Shown: positions 36,525 through 49,107, numbered from the stretch's first letter. The stretch is 64,000 nt of DNA from Agrostemma githago (GCA_958450325.1 OY288243.1:47756878-47820877), one strand, 5' to 3'. Numbers and translations are program-made. Notes: generated from the sequence alone by a model not told the origin.

Positions 36525-39500
36525 TTACAAGAAGTTAGAGGGGAGCCGAGATACTATCTGGGCTCCCACTCCCTTAGCGATAACAAAACTAATTCTAGTG
36601 AAAATGTGAACTGCGGCACGCGCTCCAGCATCCTGCGACATAGCGAACTTCCGAATCCGCTGGAGCAGAGAGACAGCCTCCGTGTCGAGCTCGCCGAGAG
36701 AGGAGAAGGAGAAAGGTAAGAAACCATACCCGATCGCCATGCAGCGAGCCTGATACTTGGCACACTTACGGCGGGCAGCATCAGCAACGACCCGTCCGGG
36801 CTCAAAAGCGGTCAAGCCGGACTGGGTCAAAGGAGAGGACCCGGTCAAATCAACACACACATCATGCCCCCTGTCCCACGAGTAAAGCAGAAGATCGGCA
36901 GGTCGCAAGGGCTTGTCGTTATCGTCGCAGAGGCCAATCTCTACCTCCTTACCTGCAGAGATCCCGGTCCGAAAGCAAATATCCAATAGTGTGTCACGGA
37001 CAAGGTTATGGCGATGTTTAATCCCCACAGTACCAGCACACGAAACCACGTGATCACCAAAAATATCCTCTCTAAGGACCCTGGAGCAAGAAGAGCAAGA
37101 ACCGGAAGGTGGGAACAAAGGGACTCCCAAGCGGTAACTAAGCACACTGCGATACGTCCGACCGTTCATGGTTTGCCCAAGCCCAGTAATAGGGACAACC
37201 CTCAACCAGTCAGAAGAATGGTCCCCCTGCTGAGATTTCCACAGGGCAACCTGTCGAGGAGTCAAGGAGAAAACAGATTCCGCCGCTGAAGCAACCCTCG
37301 TGAAATATATATCTGCCAATTTCTTCATAAGTTTTGGGGCAGCGATCTCAGAGGGGTTATTCAAGAAGTCAGAACCGGTAGCCTCAACAAACCCACTCAA
37401 GGCAGACTCAAAGGCAAGTCAGGAGAGGCGATCTCAGAGGGACGAAGCAACTTAGCTTGCAATTCGGCAGACTGGAGACGAGAAGCAAGGAAGGCAAAGT
37501 GCAGGGCATCAGTGGCGGCAAAGACACCTAGCCCCCCTAGGGAAAAAGGGAGGGTGGCCAACCGCCACTGCCACTCCCCGAAACCGGGTCCGGACCCTGT
37601 GACAATACGCTCAAGACTAGATCGGAGCGCAGTGTCAAAAGAAAGGTGGGCCGACCCAAAAGCACAGGGAGAGCAAGTGCGCAAAGCAAAGTATAACTTA
37701 GAAATACCTGTGCACGCCCGGAGAAGAAGTAACTCACACTGGGGATCCTCAATCGTAGCAACCAAGTCCATGAGCTCTATAGTACGGGCAACCCTCTTCG
37801 AGACAAGAGTACCACTGAAAGAAGGACACACGCTGACCGGTCCTCCCAGGACCTTAACACCATCCAAGGGTCTGGCAATAGCGGAGGGGAAAACCCCAGC
37901 AAACCTACTCCTCGGGTCTTCGGTAGGACAGAAAACCTCCGTTTTGGTAACGTTGAGATGAAGGCCAAAACGGGGTCCCTCATCCATAATCATCTGGAGA
38001 ACCTTCCCCACAACAAGCGTATCCCCAACAATAGTACCATCATCGAGGTACCAAGCCTGGAAGCAAAGATCAAAGGAGTCCCTGATCCTACAAGCCAGGG
38101 GATGCAGAACTAGGGAGAAAAGGAGGGGGCCTAAGGGGTCACCCTGCTGGACCCCCTGGCAAGAGCGGAGGCAGTGCTCCCCATAGTAGAGCCTAGCAGG
38201 ACTGGAATAGCAAAACTCGACCCAACAGGAGAGGGCAGGACACTGACGGCGAACCTCCCCCAGCATAGTCTCCCTGTCAACCAAGTTAAAGGCATTCTGG
38301 AAATCGACAAGCAACATGGAGAGACCCACATCAGCGCCACGATCCTCTACAAGGCGGTTCAAGGAATGCAGAATAGCTTCACCCCCGCTAGAAACACCTA
38401 CCCCGAATTGAAGGCCCTCAAAATAGCCACTTAAAGATGGGCCAACCAAGTAAGCTCCAACCTTGGAAACAAGGCGCCTCCAGATGGTGCCCACAGCAAT
38501 AGGACGAACCCCACCCCCTGGCTTAACGAGCGGGGTGAGCGGAGCACTGGCAATGTACTCACCTAACACCTGCGGACACTTCCCATCGAGAAAAAGATTG
38601 ACCACCCGAGTGATAGAGGCAATCAGATCATCAGAAATGGCAATAGCAGCACCACTCAAACAATACAGCAGATGTTGGGCCCGAAACCCATCCCTCCCAC
38701 AAGACGTGCCCCGAGGGAAGCCCCGAATCATGTCCAAAACAACAGACACCGGCGCATCAAGACAGTGGCCAATAGGCTCAGACGGAAGGGCAGGAGGAAT
38801 ATTAGCTGGGTGCTTATCCTGGAGGGCTCGAAGGGTGGCATCAGTGTACGGAGCTACCCCAGACGAAAAAAGAACACGAACGGCAGCCGTGTAATGACCA
38901 TCAGAAATCTTCTTACGACACTGACGGATGTTGAGCTCACCCAAGTCAAGCTCCTCCTCCGTACAAAAAGAAGGGGAGACCTCCGCCAAGGCTTCGCGCA
39001 AGAGCAACAACTTCCCCCCCGGCACTCCCCAAGTACGGATAGCTCCGGTAATAGCCTCTTCCTGGCGGTGACGTCTAATAGCAGTTCTACACTCCAAACT
39101 ACTCCTCGGGGCAAAGATCTTCAAGACACAAAGAGGTAAGACAAGCAAGGAAACCCAATGAGAAATATCAAAAGGGGAGCCAACGACATCATCAAGAGCA
39201 CTCTTCAAAACCCGCGCGAATCCAAGCCGACACCTAGGGGGGATAGATTTAACCGTCCGCAACCCTTTAGAGAGCAAATGATCCAGAGAAGTCAAAGAAA
39301 GGCAAGGGAGCATGTCCTGGTCGATAACTCCCACTGACGGCACAGGGGGCGGAACGGGGCGAGGAAGGTCATATAGAATAAACCGAACGAACCCATCCCC
39401 ACAATCAGGCGCCTCGACAAAATCCCTCGCCCCATGCCGACAACAAGAACTGAGCGAAAGAGTCGAAAGGCAAACACCACACAACCAAATACTCATACGC

Positions 39501-39697
39501 TTAAAGGTGACCTCAGCAGAAGAGTAGACAGGCAAGCTATTGGAGAGGGTTTGTCGTGTTAATACCTGAGCACCGGCACAAAAATGATGGTCATGCAGGT
39601 GAATGCGCAAGGATGCTTTGGTAAGACCTTTTTCACGATTATCCTGACATTCAGAAAGACCAACAAACGGACAATGGAAACGAACCACCGGAGGCAT
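36525..39697 (-). pseudogene. Zinc finger / RT / restriction-like endonuclease polyprotein, one frameshift
   Basis: The likely start is the ATG at 39697 (MPPVVRFHCPF); the longer upstream frame to 40207 is low-complexity and read as 5' UTR. N-terminal zinc-finger-like parts are FHCPFVGLSEC followed by RIHLHDHHFC, then LCGVCLSTLSLSSCC. RT blocks: MLLVDFQNAFNLVDR, GVQQGDPLGPLLFS (about 38120-38156) and catalytic YLDDG (about 38036-38050). The frame ends at 37397 (766 codons); the next frame (37400-36525), shifted by -1, continues with PSEIAAPKLMKKLADIYF, CSSC...GDHVVSC (CCHC, about 37035-37100), then RPADLLL and DVCVDLTGSS, matching the D and (D/E)-x-K/T-type core of a restriction-like endonuclease. 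Apart from the shift I see no stop. Confidence 0.72.
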
Positions 39698-40655
39698 GGC
39701 AAACGAATGGGCAATGGAAAATAGAGCAAGCAAGGAGGAAAAGACACACCGGCACCCGAAAACCGAAAAAGAAGAAGCACAAAGCACACCAGCAAAGCTC
39801 AACCAAGAAGCATGGACGTAAAACATAACCAAGAAGAAGAAGGAAAAAGAAGAAGAAGACAACAGCAGGCACACCAGCAGGCACCAAGTGAACTGACAGG
39901 CACACCAGCAAGAACACCAGCAAACCAAAAATAACAACAATAGCAGAACAAACAACAACAAACAAAAAAACCCGACCCAACAGCAAACACACCAGCAGCC
40001 AGCTCTACCCCAACAAACAACAACAAAAAACAAAAAAAATTGGACAAAGCAGAACCACCAAGAACACCAGCAGGCACCAAGTGAACCGACAAAACCCGAA
40101 CCAAATACGAACCACCTGAGCAAAAGAAAACAGGGCAAACACCAAAAACAGCAACTAAAAGCAGCCAAACGGAGGAGAAACGAGACCCCCGAAAGCAGCA
40201 AGACCACCAGCCAGGAAGCCGAACCACCACCGACAGGAGCTGACCGGCGACGTCAAGAGGAGTAGTAGGAGGAAGAAGGCGAGAAGCACGACAGCAACAG
40301 AGGACAACAGCAGCGAAGGGGACAAACGGGAAACAGCAACAGGTACCGTCAAAACAACGGCAGGAGGGACGACTACAGACGCCGGAGGAGTTTGACGGAA
40401 GGAAAACGAACGGTGGGTGAGCAGCAGAGCAGCGACGGCAGCACGGGAGGACAGGAACAAAAAAAACCACAAAAAAGGGAAAGAAGGAAAAGGCCCAGGA
40501 TAAGGCGGCAAGGAAAGAGAACAGGTGGTCGGCGGCGACCAGGGAAGGCGGCGAGACAGGTGTTGGCCGGAGGGGAGGTCGCCGCGGACGGGGGAGGCCG
40601 GCGGCCGAAAACCCTAAGCGCAGGGGAGGGGGTGTCGCCTGATCGCACTCTCTCA
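39698..40655 (-). other. 5' UTR of the restriction-like-endonuclease LINE
   Basis: On the minus strand it begins GAGAGAGTGCGATCAGGCGA, is GC-rich for 400 bp and then T/G-rich up to the ATG at 39697. Open frames on this strand are hydrophobic or Cys/Phe rich and look compositional rather than coding. Confidence 0.5.
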
Positions 40656-40731
40656 CTATTATTATTATTATTATTACTATTATTATTACTATTATTATTA
40701 TTACTATTACTATTATTACTATTACTATTAC

Positions 40732-40801
<70 letters not shown>

Positions 40802-40802
40802 G
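40656..40802. repeat. (ATT/ACT)n array at the 5' end of the RLE LINE
   Basis: About 147 bp with the same TTACTATTATTATTACTATT pattern as the array on the other side of the element (36240-36475). The next 85 bp to 40887 holds nothing I recognise. Confidence 0.95.
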
Positions 40803-40887
40803 TAGTGCCTTTTTGTTGCTTTTTTTAGTGATGTAATTTGAAATTCCCGAGTTTATCGGTTTTTTTAGTAATAATAAAAGATATTTT

Positions 40888-43040
40888 TGGGGACGTCCGT
40901 CCGCACTGCCCAGCGCCCCGCGCGAGACCGACCCGATTTTCAATCGCGGCGGCCACCCAGGCTACCCCCTCCCGGTCGAGGGCCGGTTCGATCTCGCGTT
41001 TGGGGCGAAGTGTTGGACCTCGATTCGGATGACGATTCAAACTTGTACAAGACGGGCGCAGGTGCCCGTGTTTCCGTTGGAATCGATCGAGTCGTGGTTT
41101 TAAATGTTTAAAGGCCGATATGTTTGGTAAGGCGTCCTTTTTAGTGAACCGAATTCGTTGCCGATTTGTGGAGTCACCACCGAGTCAATTATGGGGACTC
41201 GGAAATCGTTCAAGTCAACTTTGATCCTTAGCCGGCCCAAAGCTGAGGGGTACGGGACCTAAAGATAAAGACTTGTACCCTTAAGCACTCTATGCCTGGA
41301 ATGACTCTCATTGCCAATGGTTTCGGACATCTGGAAACCGTCGATTCTGAGTAAGGGGTGAGGGTACGTATTGGGAAGCCAACGCCCGCTAGACATCGAC
41401 ACCCAATCCCGCCCGCACGTAGCGGCCTCTACAAATCAATCGGTGGGCTAATAACTTTGTTCCTTTGTTGTGGCGGAAGTACGGTAACATCCTATGTTTT
41501 AACCCTATACCTTTTGCTATGTTGGTTGTTTAAGAACAAGTAAGTTATGTCGTCAAAGTAGTTGTGTTTACATTCTTTGCTTACGATTTCACATGACAGG
41601 CAGGTCATGAAAAGATGCATGTAGGAGAGTTGAGAGTACTAATACTATACGTATTAGCAAATCAGTTTTAACGCGGTAATACGGATATTAGTCGTTCTCG
41701 TGGTATACCTTACCTGGTATTCTGCTTAAGATGCGTCAATTCGGTATTAATAGGGATGCGTCGCACCATGTAAGGTGAGCACCGAGACTAATACGGAACC
41801 CGACCATCACTTTGATCAGGTTTAGCTTGTTTACGTTTTGAATTCCGTGTTAGGTGATTTACCAAGCAATTATAAGGTCATAAAAGCAATAAATCATACC
41901 AAAGCTGTAAATGCTAATGTGAGTAAATCACATAGTGAGGAGTTGCACCATCGGAGTATACGCTAAATGGGACACGATGCACAGATAACTGAGAACGGAT
42001 CTCGAAACTACTCGGGTCTATTTAGGATGTTTTGGTGTTTAGGGGTGAAGTTGGGACGTTACGTGCTTTAGTACGTGTAATGGACCTAGTATCCACGTTT
42101 GACATTATCGTAGTGCATAATGAAAGTACAAGAATGTAAAGTTTTGTTTAGATGACAACCTAGTGACGATTCGACTTCGAAAGGTGGTTCCTCCTAGCTT
42201 GCCTGGTGATTTCGACAGAGTTCTGTTACCGTTGGTTCTTCCTGTGGCTAATCTGGCAGAACTCCGTTACTATTTGTTGGTTCTGCGGCTAATCCGGTGG
42301 AACTCCGTTGCTAGACTCAGAGTAGCTAGTCAAACACAGGCACCTTGGGATCGAGTGGGGTGCTCGAAGGTGAGGAGTAGCATCGATTTTGCTTATCGGG
42401 ACTACGATCGAGTGGATCGTTTGCTTTGGGAGTTGGAGTGCGAGCCCTTAGCGAGAAAATCTTAACGAGTAAAGAGAGAAGGGAAGATGTTTTGTGTCGA
42501 ATGAAGGGGGTGGAGGGGGGTATTTATAGTTGTTTTCGGCTCTCGTCACCTAGATGAACGCCTGAGTCCTGGCGCACCAAACCTTAGGGGCCTGGGTTTA
42601 GGCGTGTGAAGGCTGAGACGCGCGAGGTGAGGCGCTCAGAAATTTGAAGATAAGATTTTGATACTTTCCAAAACCGAGAGTTGTGCGTATCATTTGTGAC
42701 TTGGAGAGTAAGCTTCCCCCCTTTGACCTAGTGCCGTTGCGCGGAGTGGGCCTCGGGTGCGTATCCCAAGGTTTGCTTGGCACGGTGCTGACTCGGTTCG
42801 TATTTCGGGACCGACTCGGGGTCCCGGTGTCAGAATTGACTCTCGTTAGTGTCTATGCGACCGTAATGACACGACTAAGGCTGCCTTGATGTTAATTTAA
42901 TTTTTCCGAGTAATTATTTGATCCATTTTATAGAAAAACTATCTAAAACATCGCAATCTCGCGTCACGTTGCAGTCCGATCGTTATCGGGTGTTTGCTGG
43001 GCACTCCTACAGCCACCAGGTCCTAGTCTGGGTGTCTACA
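40888..43040 (-). repeat. 3' LTR of the inverted Retand-like element
   Basis: On the minus strand it starts TGTAGACACCC at 43040, after a polypurine tract. Blocks near 41280-41450 and 41581-41800 match the other two LTR copies in reverse complement. A TATA box lies around 42522-42529. The far end (about 40888, ...GACGTCCCCA) is uncertain. Instead of ACTCGATCGAGT palindromes its U3 has CAGGCG/CGCC-rich motifs, like the copy at 60760. Confidence 0.65.
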
Positions 43041-43056
43041 GAAGCCCCCTACTTTG
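43041..43056 (-). other. Polypurine tract
   Basis: On the minus strand AAAGTAGGGGGCTTC directly precedes the LTR start, matching AGAGTGGGGGCTC at 2723-2735. Confidence 0.65.
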
Positions 43057-43379
43057 ACTGAGGGTTGGGCAATGCGAAAGTAAAAGTATAACCACCTAGG
43101 TCGATCGAGGATTACGATCTGGTGGCTGTCCGGTCGGGTCATTTTAAGTCCGTTGAACTACGTGTTGAGGCTTAGAAATCATACATGACGTCCTTGCCTG
43201 GGGTCGCCTATTGGGTCCCGGGCCCGTGCTTGCCATCTCGTTCTAGGTTCTTCATGCTCATGTTTTCGCCTTTTCGGATGTTCAAGAATCCGTTCGAGTT
43301 TGGATTATCTTTCGAGTGCGTATGACGCGTCTAACGTGAATGTGGAAGAAAAAAAATGTTCGTATGTTTCAGCTTTCAT

Positions 43380-44350
43380 TCGAACAATTGCCCTCAGAAG
43401 GACTATGACCCCTCGGGCTTAATAAAATAAAATGCCTTTGGGATGCTTATGACCCCTCGGGCTTGAGAATAAAAAATAAAATGCTCGAGTGTGTCAGTAT
43501 CCACTCGAACAATTGCTGTTTGCTATGCCTCTGGGATGCCTATGACCCCTCGGGCAAAATTTGTTTGAGCGTGTCAGTATCCGCTCAAACTTAAATTGCT
43601 GTTACTGTGCCCTCAGGATAACTAAGACCCTTCGGGCAAAATACGTTTGAGCGTGTTAGTATCCGCTCAAACTTAAATTGATGTTGTTGTGCCTCTAGGA
43701 TGCCTATGACCCCTCGGGCAAAATTCATTTGAGCGTGTCAGTATCCGCTCAAACTTAAATTGATGTTGCTGTGCCCTCGGGATAAATAAGACCCTTCGGG
43801 CAAAATACGTTTGAGCGTGTCAGTATCCGCTCAAACTTAAATTGTTGTTGTTGTGCCCTCAGGATAAGTAAGACCCTTCGGGCAAAATACGTTTGAGCGT
43901 GTCAGTATCCGCTCAAACTTAAATTGCTATTGCTGTGCCCTTAGGATAACTAAGACCCTTCGGGCAAAATACGTTTGAGCGTGTAAGTATCCGCTCAAAC
44001 TTAATATGCTGTTGTTGTGCCCTCAGGATAACTAAGACCCTTCAGGCAAAATACGTATGAGTGTGTCAGTATCCGCTCAAACATAAATTGTTGTTGCTGT
44101 GCCTTCAGGATAAATAAGACCCTTCGGGCAAAATACGTTTGAGCGTGTCAGTATCCGCTCAAAGCCAAATTGCTGTTTGCGGTTGCCTTCAGGATAACTA
44201 AGACCCGTCAGGCTCGAAAGTGTTTGAGTGTGTCAGTATCCGCTCAAACCCAAATTGCTGGGGAGGTATAAGACTCCAAAATGTTCGAACGTGTCAGTAT
44301 CCTCTTGAACTTAAATTGCCCTCCGGATAACTAAGACTCGTTGGGCTCGA
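43380..44350. repeat. Tandem repeat, unit about 82 bp, roughly 11 copies
   Basis: GAG(C/T)GTGT(C/T)AGTATCCGCTC recurs at 43567, 43649, 43731, 43813, 43894, 43977, 44059, 44141 and 44226, with degenerate copies before and after. Units also share GATAACTAAGACCCTTCGGGC. The core GAGCG...CGCTC is an inverted repeat. It lies between the antisense PMD genes and the polypurine tract. The 600 bp after it to 44966 is T/G-rich and holds nothing I recognise. Confidence 0.93.
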
Positions 44351-44966
44351 AGATGTTTGCTGTTATTTATTTATTTTGGTTAAGTTAAATTTGTTTTGCG
44401 GGCTTGTCTTATTTTGTTCGGATTTGCTTTGCTTTGCTTTGCTTTGTTCTGATTTGTTATGCGGTTGGATTTTTTCGGAATTTGTTTAGATCGGCTTTGT
44501 TTTGCTTGTTTTATCACATGCTCGAGCATGAGCATTCTTGTTAGTCATGGTTCCTATGCTTTTTTTTTATTATTGTTCTTTTGTTCGGGGTTAGTTTATA
44601 GGCATACTTTATCGGTATCGACTAGTAATTATCTTGTCGTTGTTTATTTGCTTGTTCTATGAATGCGTGTTATGCGGACATTGGACATTAGGCCTCATTT
44701 GTTCTTGTTTTTAGTCTTGTGTCGGGTTAGTTAGACGCGAACTCTTCTACGCCCCTATTTTCAGGCGCCTAGCCCCTTGCGGTCTGAGATAAAGACGCTC
44801 CACCTGGGGCGCCCGGATTCTCGTGGGTAAGATCCGTTTAAATCAGCGAAGATTGGGGAGAACAATTCATTCGTCCCAAATTTCAAACGCGCGCCCCTCT
44901 TCGCCTCAATCTTGCTCCTTTGACCTATTCAACCGTTTTCCGTCTCGTTTTTTGCCATACACGAAA

Positions 44967-47900
44967 ATGTCGACTCTGGGTAAGTGTTCCTTACTCGTCT
45001 ATTATCGATTTTGCTTATTTTGAAAATGTCAACCCTAGAAAATCGATTTGGGTATTTCGAATTTGCTATGTTTCGATGCTTGTGCTTAATCCCATTGTTA
45101 AATTAGGGTTGAATAGAGCTTGTTAGGGTAGTTATAAGCTTGATTGGAGACTTTGAGGTACGACAATGGCCTTCTATGGAAATAAATTCGAAATGCTAGG
45201 GTTAGGGACCGTTCTCCCGGTTATTCCCGTACTTATCTTTCGTAATCTCGCTCGATTAGTGTTTGTGATGATGTGAGTGACTTCTTTGTCGATTTTTGTG
45301 AGTTAGGATGCCTTCTAGGGCACTCCGTGAGGTTTTGTGTGACTTACGAAGGACCAAAAGGCGTCGTAACGATGTTGGATTTTCCCGAAACCACTTCCAT
45401 TGTGATCGGGATCGAAAATAGGTGTTAGCGGGCCTTTCAGAATTTTTATATCTCTATCTGAAATTTTGACCTTATTTTGACCCGTTTGAGCTGTTTTAGC
45501 CTGACCTAAGGCATGGATTTTTGTATTTTGCTTGGTTTTGTTGCTAGAGGTGATACCGAGCGTCCCGAGGGAGCTTCTACGGTTGGTACTAGTGGCGAGG
45601 TCACCGAGACGAGCTCGTTGACTCCCCACGAGATTTGTAGAAGACAACAAAGCGTTCCATCGCAGTGTCGTGATCCAGAGGCCACAAATGAGGCCGAATT
45701 TGATAGAGTAAGGAAGCGTAGGCTTCCCGAGACGGTTGCTAGGAGGGCTCATGTCATGATTTCCGTACCAGAGAACGAAGAGATCGGCTACGAGGACCCT
45801 GAGTGGGCCCGGGACTGGGACGGCTACCAGTTGTTGTTTCGTCCTGACTTGCACGTCTCTCATCGCATTGTGCAGGGGTCTGGTGAGTATCTCGACTCAT
45901 GCTTATTAGTTTTCTTAGGCTTTGAGTTTTGGTTTCGGTTGGGTTTGGTTTGTTTTGTTTATACTTGTATTGCTTCGGTTTGCAGCCCCCAGGTCCGATG
46001 AGGACCTTCTCTGGTTTTACGACATGCCTTGAGATCTATTATCAAAAGCTGACCCCCGTGGCAAATGAGATTATCGTGAGGACGGTTTTGGGCCCCGTAG
46101 TTGGACACTAGGCCAGGTTGGTGGGTTGCAAGACTAAGTGCAACCTTATGGTGATTAGAGCGATGATAGATCGCTTTCACGACACTACCTCGACCTTCCA
46201 TATATCTTTTGGGGAGGTCAGGATAACTTTAGAGGACTTTGGGGTCATTACGGGTTTACCATGGGGTCCGGAGAGGATTAGATGGGCTGCCGAGGGCCCT
46301 GCGTTAGATAGTGATGAGGTCTGGGGATGGATCGGGGATTGTTTGGAGCGTGAGGGTTACAATACGCCTCATGCTCTGTTGAGTTCGTACATTATCGACC
46401 AATTTGAGAGGGTAGCGGTATTAGAGGGTTGAGTACCCAACACACCGGAGCAGGATGCCCGACTGTGGTTGTGGTATTTCCTAGAATCGACCACTTCTTG
46501 GATAAGGGCGAGAGGTTTAGTACTAGGATTTTGCCTTTCCTGGCTGATCTAGATCAGCTGAGACCTTTTGATTGGGTAACCGCGACTTTCACGGAGATGA
46601 CTCGCTGCTTGCAAGTCATAGTGAGGCCATTGCAAGTAGAGTCGGCCTCGCCTTTGCTCATCGTGGGTCCAGGTCTCGTGCTGGAGGTTAGTAATTGTCT
46701 ATGTGTTCGCTTTTCGGGTTTTGTTTAGTTTGGTTTTGGTATTGCTAACGATGTTTTCCTTTGGGTTTTGTAGGCTTAGATTTACTCTTACTTCCCTCTA
46801 TTGGCACCCAAGACGGTGCGGGCTCGTCAGGTTAGGTTCAGGGCGGGGATCGAGTGGAGACTGGCTCAGGATAAGAGCCCGACGAGCCATTATCCGACGA
46901 AAAATGTGCTGGTGAACCAGCTGGTCCTAGAGGATGTAAGTCTCCTTCTTACAATTGCTTTACTTAATAGTCTTCTAGATTTAGGGTTGTTGAAGTATCG
47001 GTTATGTTTGTGTAGTTTGTGGCCCGTCCTTGGGCCGATTACGAGGGAGTGCCTGGGTATGTGACGGCGGAGCTAAGACCTACAGAAGGATGCTCCTTCC
47101 TGCGTTGTTTCATCAAGTTTGGTATCTGGGCGAACGGTTGGTGCGTCAGTGCTTGTATGACGACTTTAGGGTGCCGGTTGATCCTCCCCAGACCATGTTC
47201 AGACCACTGACCGCCGCGGAGGTCCTTGAGGGTAGGGATGGAGAAGGAGGTGATGCGCTACTGGTGCCTGGCGCCTCCTATCTATCTCACGTCAGCCAGC
47301 GGCTAGCTTGCGACCGCCTCGTGGTGAGAACTCGATTTTTGGTTTTAAGGTTCGTTTCGTTCTATGGCTTAGTATTTACTTGCTTTTTGACCGGTTCGCT
47401 TTTCTTTCAGTTGGCCGATCCGGCTAATGCCGTTCAGCCCCCATACTTTCCTTTGATGCTGCTTAGAGTAGATACAACCGGGGTAGCTTTTACTAAGCCT
47501 TTCCCCCGTGCTCTGTTGAGGTGATGGACGCTGTGATAGAGTGGCGTGAACGGGTATACCGGGTAAGTTTCGGTCTTTGCCTTGGGTTTGGGTTCTGAGG
47601 ATTAAGTTTTGTTTGGCTAACTTGTGTGGTTTCGCCTTTCAGGTTTCGTCAGCTTGCCATCAGCGGTTGTGGCAGACCGACAACTACTTCTGGGCCTGCA
47701 CTTCGAGGGTTTCCCGTGACACTTCGGGACCTCGATCGGTAAGTACGCGTACCTAGGGTTTGCTTTTTAGGTTGTTTGCATGTTTTCCTAAAGTGCGAGG
47801 TGCATTTGCAGGATACCCCTAATATGGTGGGGCAGCTGGAGACTCGGGTGACCGAGCTCGAGGCGGAAGTGGCTGATGCGCGACGGCTCCTGCAATCACG

Positions 47901-48192
47901 GGACGACAATATTGCCCAACTTAAGGAGCGGATGGCTTGGTCTCTGGGCGAGACCTCTGTGCAGGGCGAGGCTAGGCGAGGGATTGAGATGGAGAGGGAG
48001 GCTGAGGCTGAAAGTCATGCTACGGGCGTCACCGAGGAGGTTGGAGGGATTCCCGAGACAGTCACTCTAGATATGCTGTCAAAGATGGATGGTAGTGAGT
48101 CTCCTATCTTTGTTTTGGAGGACTTAGGTCTGTATGACAACATCGGTGAGTTCGTGATAGCCATCGGCGCGGCTTCTAGGGGTCCTCCCTAG
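44967..48192 (+). pseudogene. PMD gene of the classical type with C-terminal coiled coil, degenerate
   Basis: This is a multi-exon gene antisense to the Tat element. A short first exon (44967-44979, ATG TCG ACT CTG G) can splice to 45550, giving the frame GDTERPEGAS. Exon 2 ends at a GTGAGT donor (45882). The PMD core follows near 46118-46432: RFHDTTSTFHISFGEV, RITLEDFGVITGLPWG. Later blocks are DWVTATFTEMTRCLQ, then WYLGERLVRQCLYDDF near 47130, and a coiled coil (QLETRVTELEAEVADARRLL, about 47835-47895), ending at 48192. Lesions: frame breaks near 46025, 46480 and 47090 and stops at 46109 and 46434. GT-AG boundaries recur at 46686, 46935 and 47740. It differs from the A/B-type copies, so it is a second PMD lineage. 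Confidence 0.65.
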
Positions 48193-49107
48193 CTCATGAA
48201 CTCGATTTGTGTATGGATTTGTATGGATTTATATGTTTTGTATATCTTCAAGACCTTCAGTGTTCGGATCGATTAGTTTAGTCTTGTGTTTACGTTTTGT
48301 GAAATGTTGACTAAAATCGACAAGTAATCACTTCAGGTTCTGTTTGTTTGAAGTTTCGTTATAGTCTTAGTATGTTTTAAAATGCGTTGGGGTTGCATGA
48401 GAATACGAAAGCGGTTTTTTCATTTTTTTAAATGCGTTAGTTTGAGCCGGGAGTTGGATCAAGTAGTACGTCGATTAAGATGTTTGACTCGACATGTGCG
48501 AAACATAAAAAGTCGACATGTTTTGACCGAGTCTGTTAGGAGGCAAGTGTAGTTGTCTCGACATTCATACTTAGGATGAGGCAAAAACCAAAGAGAGCTA
48601 GACTACTTTTTTTTTTTTAAAAAAAAAGTTAGACCACTTTTGTATATTCATGATAATGCCGTGCTGGGCTACAGACGCGACTTGACAATAACCGTTAAAG
48701 GCTACAACACACCTAAGTTGGGTAGCTTATCCCCTTTTTTAAAATAAAATAAAATGAAAAGACGTCTAATAAGCCTGGTGGGTCCGATGGGTGAAATGTG
48801 TTGTCCGCATGACCTAGCAACTCTTGCATGGATGTTTCGGTCTCCGGAGAGGGTTTTAGTTACTTCGGGAGGTCGTTCCCGACGTCCGAGATGTCAGGTG
48901 ATAGTTATGTTGATAACGCGGGGTTGATGCCTTGGTTTTTGGGCTGCTTCGGAGGCTGATGACTTAGGAACAGACGCCTGGACTGAGGCAGTTGAGTCCC
49001 CGGTCGCTTGGGCTCAGGCGGCTGGGGATTTGGGCGCTTGTGCTTGAGCGGCCCAGATCCCGTTTATGGAATTTTTTGTAGTTTTCTATTTGTTGTGGGA
49101 TTAATGC
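48193..49107. other. Spacer between the two antisense PMD genes
   Basis: About 900 bp without a supportable gene. It contains T-runs, an A/T hairpin-like TTTTTTTAAAAAAAA near 48610-48627 and a region rich in CTGAGGC/GGCTGGG near 48950-49060. Confidence 0.5.

Larger units (their letters stand above)
36476..40655 (-). mobile_element. Non-LTR retrotransposon with restriction-like endonuclease (R2/R4/Utopia-type architecture)
   Basis: This is a minus-strand element of about 4.2 kb with a 5' UTR of about 0.95 kb, one main ORF broken by a frameshift, and a 3' A-rich tail (TTTTTTATAAAAAAAGAAAAA) passing into TAA units. The protein order is zinc fingers, RT, CCHC motif, then a PD-(D/E)XK-like domain. 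That is the order in early-branching LINEs such as R2 and R4/Dong and unlike APE-type L1. Both flanks are the same imperfect (ATT/ACT) array, so the element appears to have inserted into TAA repeats. Confidence 0.78.

Noticed and set aside
35993..36719. Poly-Tyr, poly-Asn and poly-Ile frames
   Set aside because: They derive from the ATT/ATC array at 36069-36475.
39698..40207. Hydrophobic N-terminal extension of 170 codons on the RLE LINE ORF, resembling membrane segments
   Set aside because: Composition is Phe/Cys/Leu/Val rich from a T/G-biased 5' UTR; the zinc-finger region begins right after the ATG at 39697, which fits the family better.
43380..44350. Regular repeat-spacer appearance like a CRISPR array
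   Set aside because: Spacers are as conserved as the repeats, the setting is a plant retrotransposon, and no cas genes exist.
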